Shown in pieces: positions 1 through 7,647 of a stretch of 15,338 nucleotides of DNA; position 1 is the stretch's first letter, and every line of letters begins with the position of its first letter. Position numbers and translations under genes: made by a program. The stretch comes from Thermoflexus sp042408365 (GTDB lineage: Bacteria > Chloroflexota > Anaerolineae > Thermoflexales > Thermoflexaceae), in NCBI RefSeq assembly GCF_042408365.1, contig NZ_JBHOQJ010000128.1:1-15338 (forward strand). The letters are read 5' to 3'. The notes beneath the pieces were generated by a model, which was given only the letters and a program-made list of their open reading frames with translations, searched no databases and was not told the origin of the DNA.

Positions 1-2426
1 GGCGCCCACAGGTCCTCGGTCGGCAGGCGGCCCAGCCAGTCCACCATCTGGGTCCCCGACATGGCGTGGTGGATCCGACCGGAGATGACCTGGAACGGAT
101 ACTCATCCCGGTACTTGGCGTAATCGGGGTTCGTGTAGGGATTCCATCGGGTCTCAAACCAGTAGAAGGTCGATGGATACTTCTGCCAACCCAGGCGGGC
201 GATGCTGGGCGGCGTCTCGCCGGCTGCCTCGATCAGTTTGTTGTATTTGCTGTAACGGCCCTTCCGCTCGGTTTTTCCATCCTTCTCCACGGTGTAATCC
301 CACACGAACTCCACCTTCTTGCTGTCGGTCTGGAGCACGCCGCCGCTGTGGAAGCGCTTCCAGCTCATCGGCCACACTGCCACCCCGTGGTGCTCCCTCA
401 GCCACTGGACGGTCAGGGGCTCGCCACGGATCTCTTTCCTCTCATCGTCGATCTGCACATGGCCGGCCTCCAGCGAGTCCGGCGTGCCGATGAGCTTATA
501 GCCCTTCGGCAGGTTCGGATAAGGGAGGGGCTCGCCGGTGTTTGGGCGGCCGGGTGCGACCTTCAGGGCCTCGTTCCAGAAGTCCTCCTCCGTCGGGTAC
601 TTCTCCCAGAAATCCTTCGGCTGGATATCGGGATCCCCTTTCTCGTGGAGCTTGCGGGCCAGGGCCCAGCAGATCTCATAGGGGGTCTTCGACTCATACA
701 GCGGGCGGATCACAAAGTCCCGCAGGTAGAGCACCGGGTGAACCGGGTAGATGTCCGAGAGGCTCATCCGCTCCAGGTAGCTGGCCTCGGGGAGGATCAC
801 ATCGGCGTAGAGGCCGGTCTCCAGGAACGGCGTGTCGATATAAACGACCAGCTCCACCTTATAGTTGCCCGCTTCGTCCTTCGCCGTCAGGGCCTCGATC
901 CATTTCTGGGTGTTCGAGCCGGTGATGACCGGGTTCCCGGTGCGGATGATGTAAGCCTTGATCGCGTATTGATGGCCGCGGAAAGGCCCGTAGCGCAGGG
1001 TGACGCCTTCGATGAACCGGCGCGGGTAATCACCGACCACATCGTCCCACGCCGCCGGCCAGTCCCCATAGCCGTCCATATGGAGCTCCTCGATCTTCCC
1101 TTTGACCTCCACCCCGTTGACGACCCGGGTGGCTTCCCGCTTGAGGAAATCCCCGCCGGAGGCCTTCCCGCCTTTGCTGCTTTTGACCAGCTCGGTGTCG
1201 ATGGCCCCGCCCGGCACCTCCATGTTCCCTGTGATGACGTTTAGGGCGGTGCCCAGGATGGAGGCGACGTAGCCGTTGTAGTGGTGTCCGATCCCGTTCA
1301 TCCCCCAGACCAGGGCCGCGGGCTTGGTGATCCCGAAAGTATGGGCCAGCTCGGCGATGGTCGTTGCGTCGATCCCGGTTCGATCCGCCGCCCATTCCAG
1401 GGAGAAGTAGGGGAGGCCATTGAGAGGATCGGTCTTATTCCACCAGCTCCGAAAGGCGGCTTCGAATTCCTCCCACCCCTGGCTGTACTCCTTGAAGGAC
1501 CAGTCGATATAGCGGCGGAACGGATCGTCGTCCCGGTGGTTCTCGAGGATGTAGCGCAGCATGGCCGCGAAGAGATCGGCGTCGGTGCCCGGCCGAATGG
1601 GGATCCAGCGGTCGGCTTTGGTAGCCGTGTTGGAGAAGGCGGGGTCGATCACGATGATCCGGGCCCCGGCCAGCTTCGCTTCCACGGTGCCCCGGGACTC
1701 GTAGTTGATGCGAGTGGCTGTGAAGGGGTTCCACCCCACGTAGATGATCAACCGGGTCCGGTAACTGTAATCGTTCTTCAGGCTGCCATCGGGCTGGCGG
1801 ACCAGCACCGGGCGCATGATATCCGGTTCGATCCGCTTGCCGCCGAACATCAGCTTCGGGCCGTGACGGCGCGGGGTATCGCAAATGGAACCGTGCTCAA
1901 CCGTGTGCGGGGTGCCGAAGGCCCGAAAGAGGTAATAGTAAGGATCGCGATCGGTGACGTCGCCGCAATCCATGATCACGGCTTCAGGGCCATATTTCTG
2001 TTTGATCTCGATGAGCTTCGTGGCGATGTAGTCCAGAGCCTCGTCCCAAGAGACCCGCTTGAACTTGCCTTCCCCGCGCTCCCCCACTCGGATCATCGGG
2101 TACTTGATCCGGTTCACGTTGTAAACCAGCTGCAGGCCAGCAGCGCCTTTGGCGCATACAGTGCCGGAATTGTAAGGGACGTGAATGTTGCCGTAGATCT
2201 TCGAGACCACCCCGTTTTCCACGTGGACTTCGAGGCCGCACTCGGCGGGGCACATCACGCAGGCGGTGTAGACCACCTGGGAGCCCGCCTCTTGTTGGTG
2301 CTGGGCTTCACGGGCACTCAGGGCCTTGAAGCCGCTGCCCAGCGCGGCCATCGCGGCCAAGCCCCCAGCGGAGGCACCCGCCATTTTCAGGAAATCCCTT
2401 CGGGAAAGCTTTCGCGTGGCGATCAT
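1..2426 (-). CDS. Molybdopterin oxidoreductase catalytic subunit, Tat-exported (partial, C-terminus beyond left edge)
   Basis: Reading the minus strand from the ATG at 2426 gives 808 residues with no stop before the edge. The N-terminus carries a twin-arginine signal (SRRDFLK, residues 8-14) and a hydrophobic Ala/Gly stretch, so the protein should be exported folded. Cys56, Cys59, Cys63 and Cys91 form the C-x2-C-x3-C-x27-C [4Fe-4S] motif of the DMSO-reductase superfamily. Cys182, in HGSICD, is a plausible molybdenum ligand, as in Psr/Phs/Ttr/Arr-type enzymes. Residues 254-284 and 532-553 (TPFLET, then ADVILPEASYLER) fit the dinucleotide-cofactor binding core. The C-terminal MGD-binding domain begins near residue 776 and is cut off. 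The start lies 12 bases after the upstream Fe-S gene, whose stop codon abuts a GAGGGAGG ribosome site. The substrate is not determinable: polysulfide, thiosulfate, tetrathionate and arsenate enzymes all look alike at this level. A membrane anchor (NrfD-like) may follow outside the window. Confidence 0.93.
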   Translation of the reverse strand, partial: MIATRKLSRRDFLKMAGASAGGLAAMAALGSGFKALSAREAQHQQEAGSQVVYTACVMCPAECGLEVHVENGVVSKIYGNIHVPYNSGTVCAKGAAGLQLVYNVNRIKYPMIRVGERGEGKFKRVSWDEALDYIATKLIEIKQKYGPEAVIMDCGDVTDRDPYYYLFRAFGTPHTVEHGSICDTPRRHGPKLMFGGKRIEPDIMRPVLVRQPDGSLKNDYSYRTRLIIYVGWNPFTATRINYESRGTVEAKLAGARIIVIDPAFSNTATKADRWIPIRPGTDADLFAAMLRYILENHRDDDPFRRYIDWSFKEYSQGWEEFEAAFRSWWNKTDPLNGLPYFSLEWAADRTGIDATTIAELAHTFGITKPAALVWGMNGIGHHYNGYVASILGTALNVITGNMEVPGGAIDTELVKSSKGGKASGGDFLKREATRVVNGVEVKGKIEELHMDGYGDWPAAWDDVVGDYPRRFIEGVTLRYGPFRGHQYAIKAYIIRTGNPVITGSNTQKWIEALTAKDEAGNYKVELVVYIDTPFLETGLYADVILPEASYLERMSLSDIYPVHPVLYLRDFVIRPLYESKTPYEICWALARKLHEKGDPDIQPKDFWEKYPTEEDFWNEALKVAPGRPNTGEPLPYPNLPKGYKLIGTPDSLEAGHVQIDDERKEIRGEPLTVQWLREHHGVAVWPMSWKRFHSGGVLQTDSKKVEFVWDYTVEKDGKTERKGRYSKYNKLIEAAGETPPSIARLGWQKYPSTFYWFETRWNPYTNPDYAKYRDEYPFQVISGRIHHAMSGTQMVDWLGRLPTEDLWA

Positions 2427-2438
2427 CCTGGACCTCCC

Positions 2439-3341
2439 TCATACCAGGTAGAAGACTTTGGGCTCAGTGCCCATCTCTTCCTTCAATCGGATGGCGTTCG
2501 GGCGGCTGGCCAGCTCAGACACCAGGCTGCGCGGATCGCTCAGATCCCCAAAGTAAGTCGCCCGGCCCATACAGGAGAGGACGCAGGCGGGTAGTTCCCC
2601 TTGCTCGATCCGGTGGAGGCAGAAATGGCACTTGCGCGCGTTCCCGATGGGCGATGCGTCCTTACGACGCACACGACCTTCGCCGTATTCGGGGGATGGA
2701 AGCAACTCGTAAGGTTGAGGGGAACCACCCTCAAAGTCGCTGTAGAAGTAACCGGAATCGAAGGATCGGGCGGCGTAAGGGCACGCGGTGATGCAGTAGC
2801 GGCACCCGATGCACTGATCGTAGTTGATGACGATGATGCCGTCCGGGCGCTTCCAAGTCGCCCCCACAGGACATACGGAGACACATGGCGGGTTCTCGCA
2901 TTGCATGCAAGGCCGTGGGATGAACCGACGGGAGACGTTTGGGTAAGTGCCCCGGGTTTCCGTGATCACCGGACGGTAAGCAATGCCCGGGGGCAACTTG
3001 TTCTCGGTGATGCAAGCAACGGTGCAGGCGTAACATCCCACGCATTTGCGGAGATCAATCACCATCGCCCAACGCCGCTGGTCCACCGGCTTCTGTAAGG
3101 CCCGGCGGAGGTCCTCCAGCATGCGCTCAATGGGATGTTGGCCGTTCACCCCCTCAGGGAGCTCGGGCAGCGGGGCCAAATCAACCTCCGGGTGCCCCGC
3201 GCCGGCCGCCTCGACCTGATCCGGGATGCCACGGGGGATGGCTGGGGCGATCAGGGAGGCGAAGATCCCGCTGGCGAATCGTGCGAGAAACGCTCGTCGG
3301 GTCGCCAAGGCACGCATCCTGGTTTGGGTTTCATAGGCCAT
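2439..3341 (-). CDS. Four-cluster 4Fe-4S electron-transfer subunit of the molybdoenzyme, with Tat signal
   Basis: This 300-residue protein matches the B subunits of complex iron-sulfur molybdoenzymes (PsrB/PhsB/TtrB/DmsB type), which pass electrons between a membrane quinol module and the catalytic subunit. Sixteen cysteines fall into four groups: 100/103/106/110, 145/148/153/157, 177/180/183/187 and 238/241/253/257. That is the usual pattern for four cubane clusters. Unlike DmsB or PsrB, it has its own twin-arginine signal (TRRAFLARF, residues 14-22) followed by a hydrophobic segment, as seen in TtrB- and HybA-like subunits. The ATG at 3341 follows AAGGAG by 8 bases. The catalytic subunit gene follows 12 bases downstream in the same operon. 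Promoter and operator sites should lie in the inverted-repeat-rich gap 3342-3710 shared with the divergent sensory operon. Confidence 0.93.
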   Translation of the reverse strand: MAYETQTRMRALATRRAFLARFASGIFASLIAPAIPRGIPDQVEAAGAGHPEVDLAPLPELPEGVNGQHPIERMLEDLRRALQKPVDQRRWAMVIDLRKCVGCYACTVACITENKLPPGIAYRPVITETRGTYPNVSRRFIPRPCMQCENPPCVSVCPVGATWKRPDGIIVINYDQCIGCRYCITACPYAARSFDSGYFYSDFEGGSPQPYELLPSPEYGEGRVRRKDASPIGNARKCHFCLHRIEQGELPACVLSCMGRATYFGDLSDPRSLVSELASRPNAIRLKEEMGTEPKVFYLV

Positions 3342-3429
3342 CGCGGACGCTCCTTGGGAATAGCTTTCTGGTTCCCAGCATAAGGAAGGGGCACGAGATG
3401 GGGAGCTGGGAGGGTGCCGGGTTTGAGCC

Positions 3430-3445
3430 CTGGGAATTTTCCCAG
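3430..3445. promoter_or_regulatory. Inverted repeat CTGGGAA-TT-TTCCCAG, candidate operator
   Basis: Perfect 7-bp arms are separated by 2 bases, 85 bases upstream of the Fe-S subunit start. The size and near-continuous dyad suit a dimeric DNA-binding regulator, such as the NarL-type regulator encoded at 6963-7601. There is no proof of binding. Confidence 0.4.
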
Positions 3446-3477
3446 TTTGGGGATAGGGGAAACCCTGATGGCTCTGC

Positions 3478-3494
3478 GCCGATTCGAAATCGGC
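3478..3494. repeat. Inverted repeat GCCGATT-CGA-AATCGGC
   Basis: Perfect 7-bp arms with a 3-base centre lie in the divergent intergenic region. It could be an operator, a small RNA hairpin, or part of a dispersed palindromic repeat. Confidence 0.45.
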
Positions 3495-3516
3495 CTCCCG
3501 GGGCGCTTCGCGTCAA

Positions 3517-3537
3517 ACGTCGACCTGCGCCCGACGT
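3517..3537. repeat. Inverted repeat ACGTCG-N9-CGACGT
   Basis: Perfect 6-bp arms (3517-3522 and 3532-3537) are spaced by 9 bases, close to two helical turns from centre to centre of the flanking dyads. It is one of a cluster of dyads in this gap. Confidence 0.35.
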
Positions 3538-3543
3538 GTCGCC

Positions 3544-3569
3544 CGGTCGGCGTAGGCCGACCGTCGGCC
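3544..3569. repeat. Two overlapping, mutually exclusive hairpins
   Basis: CGGTCGGC (3544-3551) pairs with GCCGACCG (3556-3563) around a 4-base loop. The segment GGCCGA (3555-3560), which overlaps that right arm, can instead pair with TCGGCC (3564-3569) around a 3-base loop. Only one of the two can form at a time. No U-tract follows on either strand, so neither is a standard terminator. It may be part of a palindromic repeat or a leader structure. Confidence 0.45.
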
Positions 3570-3710
3570 ATCGGCCCAGAAAGGACGATTTCAATCCGAA
3601 GGAGGTCCGAGGGACTGGGCGAGGGCCGGTCCTCAACCCGATCCTTAAAACCACCGTAAAATTGAAATAAGGAGCCAGGGCAGGTAGAAATCCATGCACG
3701 AGGGAAACAT

Positions 3711-4637
3711 ATGCGCACCCGACCCTGGCCTTTGCGGGCTTTATGGCTGCTCGGCGCTCTCCTCCTTGCGTGCCAAAGCGAACCCACGGTCCCCGTCCGG
3801 TTATCAGAGAACCTGGTGGCCTCCGAGAGACTCCACCTCTCTCTGCGAGAGGATGACCACTGGGTGTTTGGCTTCGATCGACGATTGGAGCCGAAAGAGG
3901 ACATCCGGATGAACGCCTCGCTCCTCCGGTATCTGGAAGCCCAAACCGGCCTCCGCTTCCGTTTGCATTTGACCCCCCGGGGCCATAGTGTGGCCGACGA
4001 GATCTGCGCGGGGCGGGTTCATTTCGGGATCGTCGGGACGGTGAGCTACCTGCAGGCCTATCATCGTTGCGGCGCGCGGATTATCGTGCGGGGGCGCAAC
4101 ATGGAAGGGCATGACACCTACCGAGCCGCCATTATCGTTCCAGTGAACAGCCCTCTTCTCGATCTGAAAGATCTGCGTGGGCGCTCGTTTGCTTTTGGCC
4201 CCCCGAATTCCACCCAGGGCCATTTAATCCCACGTTTGATGCTTCAACAGGCGGGGCTATCGCTGCATGACCTCCAAGCCTATGCCTTCCACGATTCCCA
4301 TGCCTCCACCGCGAACGCGGTGATCAGCGGGCGTTACGACGCGGGCGGGCTTCAGGACACCCTGGCGTTGACGCTTGCCCGACGGGGGCTGGCGCGCATT
4401 CTGGCCATGTCGGACCCCTACCCTTCCAGCGGGATCATCGCGGCGCCCCACGTGCCTTGGAGGACGATAGAGCTGGTGCGAGGAGCGCTCCTGGCTCTGG
4501 ACCCAGCCGGGCGGGATGCGAAGTGGTTATATCACTGGGAACGTTCCGAAATGCCGTTGGGGTTTGTTCCAGCGCGGGATGAAGATTACGTCGCGTTATA
4601 TCGGATCGCTGCGGAAATCGGCTTGCTGGGGCCTTGA
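3711..4637 (+). CDS. PhnD/phosphonate-type periplasmic substrate-binding lipoprotein, likely sensor partner of the adjacent kinase
   Basis: This 308-residue protein starts at ATG 3711, six bases after GAGGG. A short signal peptide ends in a lipobox (LLAC, Cys21), so it should be anchored to the outer face of the membrane. The fold markers are those of PhnD/TtrS/AioX-type type-2 periplasmic binding proteins. These include HFGIVGTVSYLQ (104-115), DLKDLRGRSFAFG then NSTQGHL (151-172), and HDSHASTANAVISGRYDAG (194-212). No ABC permease or ATPase gene is nearby. Instead, a histidine kinase gene begins one base after its stop. This points to a sensing role, in the manner of AioX (arsenite) or the sensor domain of TtrS (tetrathionate), rather than uptake. 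The ligand, probably an oxyanion, is unknown. Confidence 0.88.
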   Translation: MRTRPWPLRALWLLGALLLACQSEPTVPVRLSENLVASERLHLSLREDDHWVFGFDRRLEPKEDIRMNASLLRYLEAQTGLRFRLHLTPRGHSVADEICAGRVHFGIVGTVSYLQAYHRCGARIIVRGRNMEGHDTYRAAIIVPVNSPLLDLKDLRGRSFAFGPPNSTQGHLIPRLMLQQAGLSLHDLQAYAFHDSHASTANAVISGRYDAGGLQDTLALTLARRGLARILAMSDPYPSSGIIAAPHVPWRTIELVRGALLALDPAGRDAKWLYHWERSEMPLGFVPARDEDYVALYRIAAEIGLLGP

Positions 4638-4638
4638 G

Positions 4639-6981
4639 ATGCGTCGCTTCTGGTTATGGCTGGATCGACGGTTGCCGAGGCGTTTAACCACGCGCCTGAT
4701 CCTGGCGCTGGTGGTCATCGTGGTGACAGCCGGCTTGGTCACCACGGGGGCGGTCAACCTGTTGCTGGCCCATACATTGCGGGCGGAGCTCATCCGCTTC
4801 GGCCGCTCGCTCACCCTGGCCCTGGGAGAGAACATGGCCAACGCCCTGGCCGAAGGGGATCTGGCGACGGTCCAGGAGCTGCTCAACGCGGTGGTTCATG
4901 AAAACGGCGACGTGGTCTATGCCTTCGCCGTCGCTCCAGATATGCCGCTGGTTCACACCTTTCCCAACGGGTTCCCCGCCGATCTGCTTCGGCTGATCCC
5001 GGCGCCCGAAGAGCGCCCCGGGGACGGCGTGCTCTTATGGACAGAACAGGGGCTGATCCGGGATTTCGCCTACAGGCCCCTGGACGGGATCCCGGCGGAA
5101 GTGCATGTGGGGATCAGCCAGGCGCGCATCGCAGCCCTACAGGCCTTGGTCGCTCGTTTCATCATGGGGCTCACCCTGGTTGGCTGTCTGATCGCCATCG
5201 GAATCGCCTACGGCTTCGGGCGGGCGGCGGTCTACCCGCTGGCCGAGCTGGCCCGTCGAGCCCGACGCCTGGGTCAGGGCCATCTGGATGAACGGGTCGA
5301 GCTCCCACCAGGTGGTGAGATCGGGGATTTGGCACAAGCCTTCAACCAGATGGCGGATGCCGTTCAGCACGCGATCCGCCGGTTGCAGGAATCGGAGGCC
5401 GGCTATCGGAACCTCCTGACAGCGGCCAGCACCGTCGGTGAAGGGATCGCCTTGATCGGCGAGGAAGGGGCGGAAGAAGGGCGGCTGGTGTTCGTCAATG
5501 AAGCCTTCGCCCGCCTGCTGGGATTTCAGCCGGAGGATTTGGTTGGCTTGAATGTGGCCAGCGTTCTACCTCCCGCCTCCCTGGAGATCGCCCATCAGCT
5601 GTGGAGGGCGATCCGCGAGGGCCGGACGGGACATCCGGTGGAGCTGCCGGTGGTCGATCGCGATGGCCGAAGGCATGTTTTGGAAACCACGGGGACCCGA
5701 ATTTATTACCAAGGGCGCTGGGTGTTGGCTTGGTTCGCGCGGGACATCAGTGAGCGCAAGGCTCGCGAAGAGGAGCTCCGTCGTCGCAACCGTGAGCTCA
5801 CCGCGTTGAACGCCGTGGCCGCCGCGGTCAGCGAGCCGCTGCCCTCAGCCCGGCTTCTGGAGCGCATTCTGCAGCAGGTGTTGAGCGCGCTGGAGCTCCG
5901 CATCGGCTGGATCTTCCTGTTGGACGAGTCCGGCCTACCTCGCCTGGTTGCCTATCACGGCCTTTCGTCAGGTGAGGGGGAGGGGATCCAGGGGTGGTTT
6001 ACCTTCCCCGATTGCCGCTGCGGGCAGGTCTTGGTAGACGGACAGCCGGTCATCGTGGATGCCTCGGAATCCCGATGCGCTGTGCGGCGCATGCGCACAG
6101 CCCTCCAGCATCCCCTGAGCTGCCACGTGGCGGTGCCGATCCCTATGCGAGGGCGTATCCGGGGTGTGCTGGCGGTGGCGGCGGAGGACCCACGGATCTT
6201 CGATCAGGCGGAAATGACGCTGCTGATGACCGTGGGCCAGCAAATCGGTGTGGCGTTGGAGAACGCCCGCCTATGGGAAGAGCTGCAACAGAAAGAGCGA
6301 ATCCGCGGGGAACTCCTGACCCGGTTGATGCGCACCCAGGAGGAGGAGCGCCTCCGGGTCGCCCGCGAGCTCCATGACGGGATCGGTCAGTCCCTCAGCG
6401 CTCTGGTCTTCGGGTTGAACACCATCAGCGTGGCGCTCCACCAGGCCCCGGAGGAGGTCCCCCGCTTGCTGAATCGACTGAAGGTCTCGGTGAGCGATAC
6501 CATCAAGGAGCTCCAGGATATGATCTATGACCTCCGCCCGACCCTGCTGGACGATTTGGGGTTGATACAGGCATTGAGGTGGTATGCGCGAGAGCGGCTG
6601 GAATCGCGGGGCATTCGGGTGATCTATGAGATCCCCGATTCCATCCCCCGCCTGCCGTCCGAGATTGAGACGGCCCTGTTTCGCATCGGGCAGGAGGCGA
6701 TCACGAATATCTGTAAACACGCAGAGGCGACGGAGGTGGGGATCCGGCTATGGGTGGAGAAAGGCTGGGCGGTGATGGAAATCACCGATAACGGGGTGGG
6801 CTTCTGCTGGTCCGAGCTTCGGGCTGGGGAGGGGCCGCGTCGGGGATGGGGGCTGTTGGGGATGCAGGAGCGCGCGATCCTGCTGGGCGGAGAGCTGCGC
6901 ATCGACACTGCGCCCGGACAGGGGACCCGATTGTATGTCCGCTTGCCTTGGGAGGGGGAAGGATGGGGATCCGTATCCTGA
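4639..6981 (+). CDS. Membrane sensor histidine kinase (HAMP-PAS-GAF-HisKA_3-HATPase), NarL-type partner
   Basis: This 780-residue kinase starts at ATG 4639, one base after the lipoprotein stop, implying translational coupling; the frame opens further upstream but only over that gene. The order is: transmembrane helix about 19-44, extracytoplasmic domain about 45-165, second helix about 170-193, HAMP about 194-247, PAS about 254-375, and GAF about 385-545. A HisKA_3 dimerisation domain follows with phosphoacceptor His579 (RELHDGIGQ), then the ATPase domain with Asn690, DNGVGF (717-722) and GWGLLGMQER (736-745). The GAF domain holds four cysteines (459, 461, 480, 495), a possible metal, Fe-S or thiol redox site. 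HisKA_3 kinases pair with NarL/LuxR-type regulators, and one follows with a 19-base overlap. The kinase probably reads the ligand state of the lipoprotein outside and redox state inside. Confidence 0.93.
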   Translation: MRRFWLWLDRRLPRRLTTRLILALVVIVVTAGLVTTGAVNLLLAHTLRAELIRFGRSLTLALGENMANALAEGDLATVQELLNAVVHENGDVVYAFAVAPDMPLVHTFPNGFPADLLRLIPAPEERPGDGVLLWTEQGLIRDFAYRPLDGIPAEVHVGISQARIAALQALVARFIMGLTLVGCLIAIGIAYGFGRAAVYPLAELARRARRLGQGHLDERVELPPGGEIGDLAQAFNQMADAVQHAIRRLQESEAGYRNLLTAASTVGEGIALIGEEGAEEGRLVFVNEAFARLLGFQPEDLVGLNVASVLPPASLEIAHQLWRAIREGRTGHPVELPVVDRDGRRHVLETTGTRIYYQGRWVLAWFARDISERKAREEELRRRNRELTALNAVAAAVSEPLPSARLLERILQQVLSALELRIGWIFLLDESGLPRLVAYHGLSSGEGEGIQGWFTFPDCRCGQVLVDGQPVIVDASESRCAVRRMRTALQHPLSCHVAVPIPMRGRIRGVLAVAAEDPRIFDQAEMTLLMTVGQQIGVALENARLWEELQQKERIRGELLTRLMRTQEEERLRVARELHDGIGQSLSALVFGLNTISVALHQAPEEVPRLLNRLKVSVSDTIKELQDMIYDLRPTLLDDLGLIQALRWYARERLESRGIRVIYEIPDSIPRLPSEIETALFRIGQEAITNICKHAEATEVGIRLWVEKGWAVMEITDNGVGFCWSELRAGEGPRRGWGLLGMQERAILLGGELRIDTAPGQGTRLYVRLPWEGEGWGSVS

Positions 6982-7601
6982 TCGCGGATGATCACGCCAT
7001 TGTGCGGGCGGGCATTCGAGCCCTGCTCCAGCTTCACCCGGATTTCGAGGTGGTCGGAGAAGCCGCGGATGGCCATGAGGCGATCCTGCAGGCCCGGCGT
7101 CTGCAGCCGGATGTGGTTTTGATGGATCTGGCGATGCCGGGCATGGACGGCCTCGCGGCCACCCATGAGATCCGCCGGATCGCCCCGCAGACACGAGTCC
7201 TGGTCCTGAGCCAACACGAAAACCGAGAGTACGTCCTTCCCGCGCTTCGAGCGGGAGCTGCCGGATATGTTCTGAAGCGAGCGCCGGACGATACGCTGAT
7301 TCGGGCGATCCGCGCAGTTTATGCGGGGGAAACCTACATCGATCCGCGGCTGGCGGATCTATTGGTGGAGGAAGTGCGACGCTCCGGCGAAGGCCCTGCG
7401 GATCCGATGGATGCCCTGACGGAGCGGGAGCGGGAGATCCTGGTCCTGTTAGCCCAGGGGAAGAGCTATCAGGAGATCGCTCAGGCCCTTTTCATTAGCG
7501 TGAAGACGGTCGATTTCCATCGGGCCAACCTGATGCGCAAGCTGGGCCTGAAGAACCGCACCGAGCTCGTTCAGTTCGCCATCCGGCGGGGGCTAATTTA
7601 G
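6963..7601 (+). CDS. NarL/FixJ-family response regulator with LuxR-type DNA-binding domain
   Basis: This 212-residue regulator starts at ATG 6963, inside the end of the kinase gene, directly after a purine-rich GAGGGGGAAGG ribosome site. The longer open frame upstream is only the kinase read in another frame. The receiver domain has Asp9/Asp10, phosphoacceptor Asp55 (VLMDLAMPG), Ser83 and Lys105. The LuxR helix-turn-helix spans about 150-205 (LTEREREIL, then GKSYQEIAQALFISVKTV). It is the evident partner of the upstream kinase. The likely target, by position and by analogy with TtrR, is the divergent molybdoenzyme operon, perhaps through the dyads at 3430-3569. That target is inference. Confidence 0.95.
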   Translation: MGIRILIADDHAIVRAGIRALLQLHPDFEVVGEAADGHEAILQARRLQPDVVLMDLAMPGMDGLAATHEIRRIAPQTRVLVLSQHENREYVLPALRAGAAGYVLKRAPDDTLIRAIRAVYAGETYIDPRLADLLVEEVRRSGEGPADPMDALTEREREILVLLAQGKSYQEIAQALFISVKTVDFHRANLMRKLGLKNRTELVQFAIRRGLI

Positions 7602-7647
7602 AAGAGAGGAGATCGCCCTCGCCGGCCTTCTCACTTCCCATTTAGGT

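Larger units (their letters stand above)
3342..3710. promoter_or_regulatory. Divergent intergenic region, rich in inverted repeats
   Basis: This gap holds the 5' ends of two divergent operons: the molybdoenzyme genes (minus) and the sensor genes (plus). I see no convincing gene; the open frames here lack ribosome sites and family features. It contains at least five short inverted repeats (3430-3445, 3478-3494, 3517-3537, 3544-3563, 3555-3569). A TAAAAT resembling a -10 box sits at 3657-3662 for the plus operon, without a good -35 partner. GAGGG at 3700-3704 is the ribosome site of the plus-strand lipoprotein gene, and AAGGAG at 3350-3355 (minus strand) serves the Fe-S gene. Confidence 0.6.

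Noticed and set aside
66..2594. Two long plus-strand frames (66-1244 and 1281-2594)
   Set aside because: They lie antisense to the molybdopterin oxidoreductase, which has clear motifs. Their translations show no family features and owe their length to GC-rich codon use.
3588..3598. GATTTCAATCC, resembling the end of some CRISPR repeats
   Set aside because: There is only one copy and no spacing pattern, so there is no array.
3711..4637. Phosphonate or phosphate ABC uptake system
   Set aside because: No permease or ATPase gene is nearby, while a kinase gene is coupled to it, so sensing is the better reading.
4516..4638. Upstream extension of the histidine kinase frame
   Set aside because: It overlaps the coding end of the lipoprotein gene in another frame. 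The start at 4639 is adjacent to the lipoprotein stop and puts the first membrane helix near the N-terminus.
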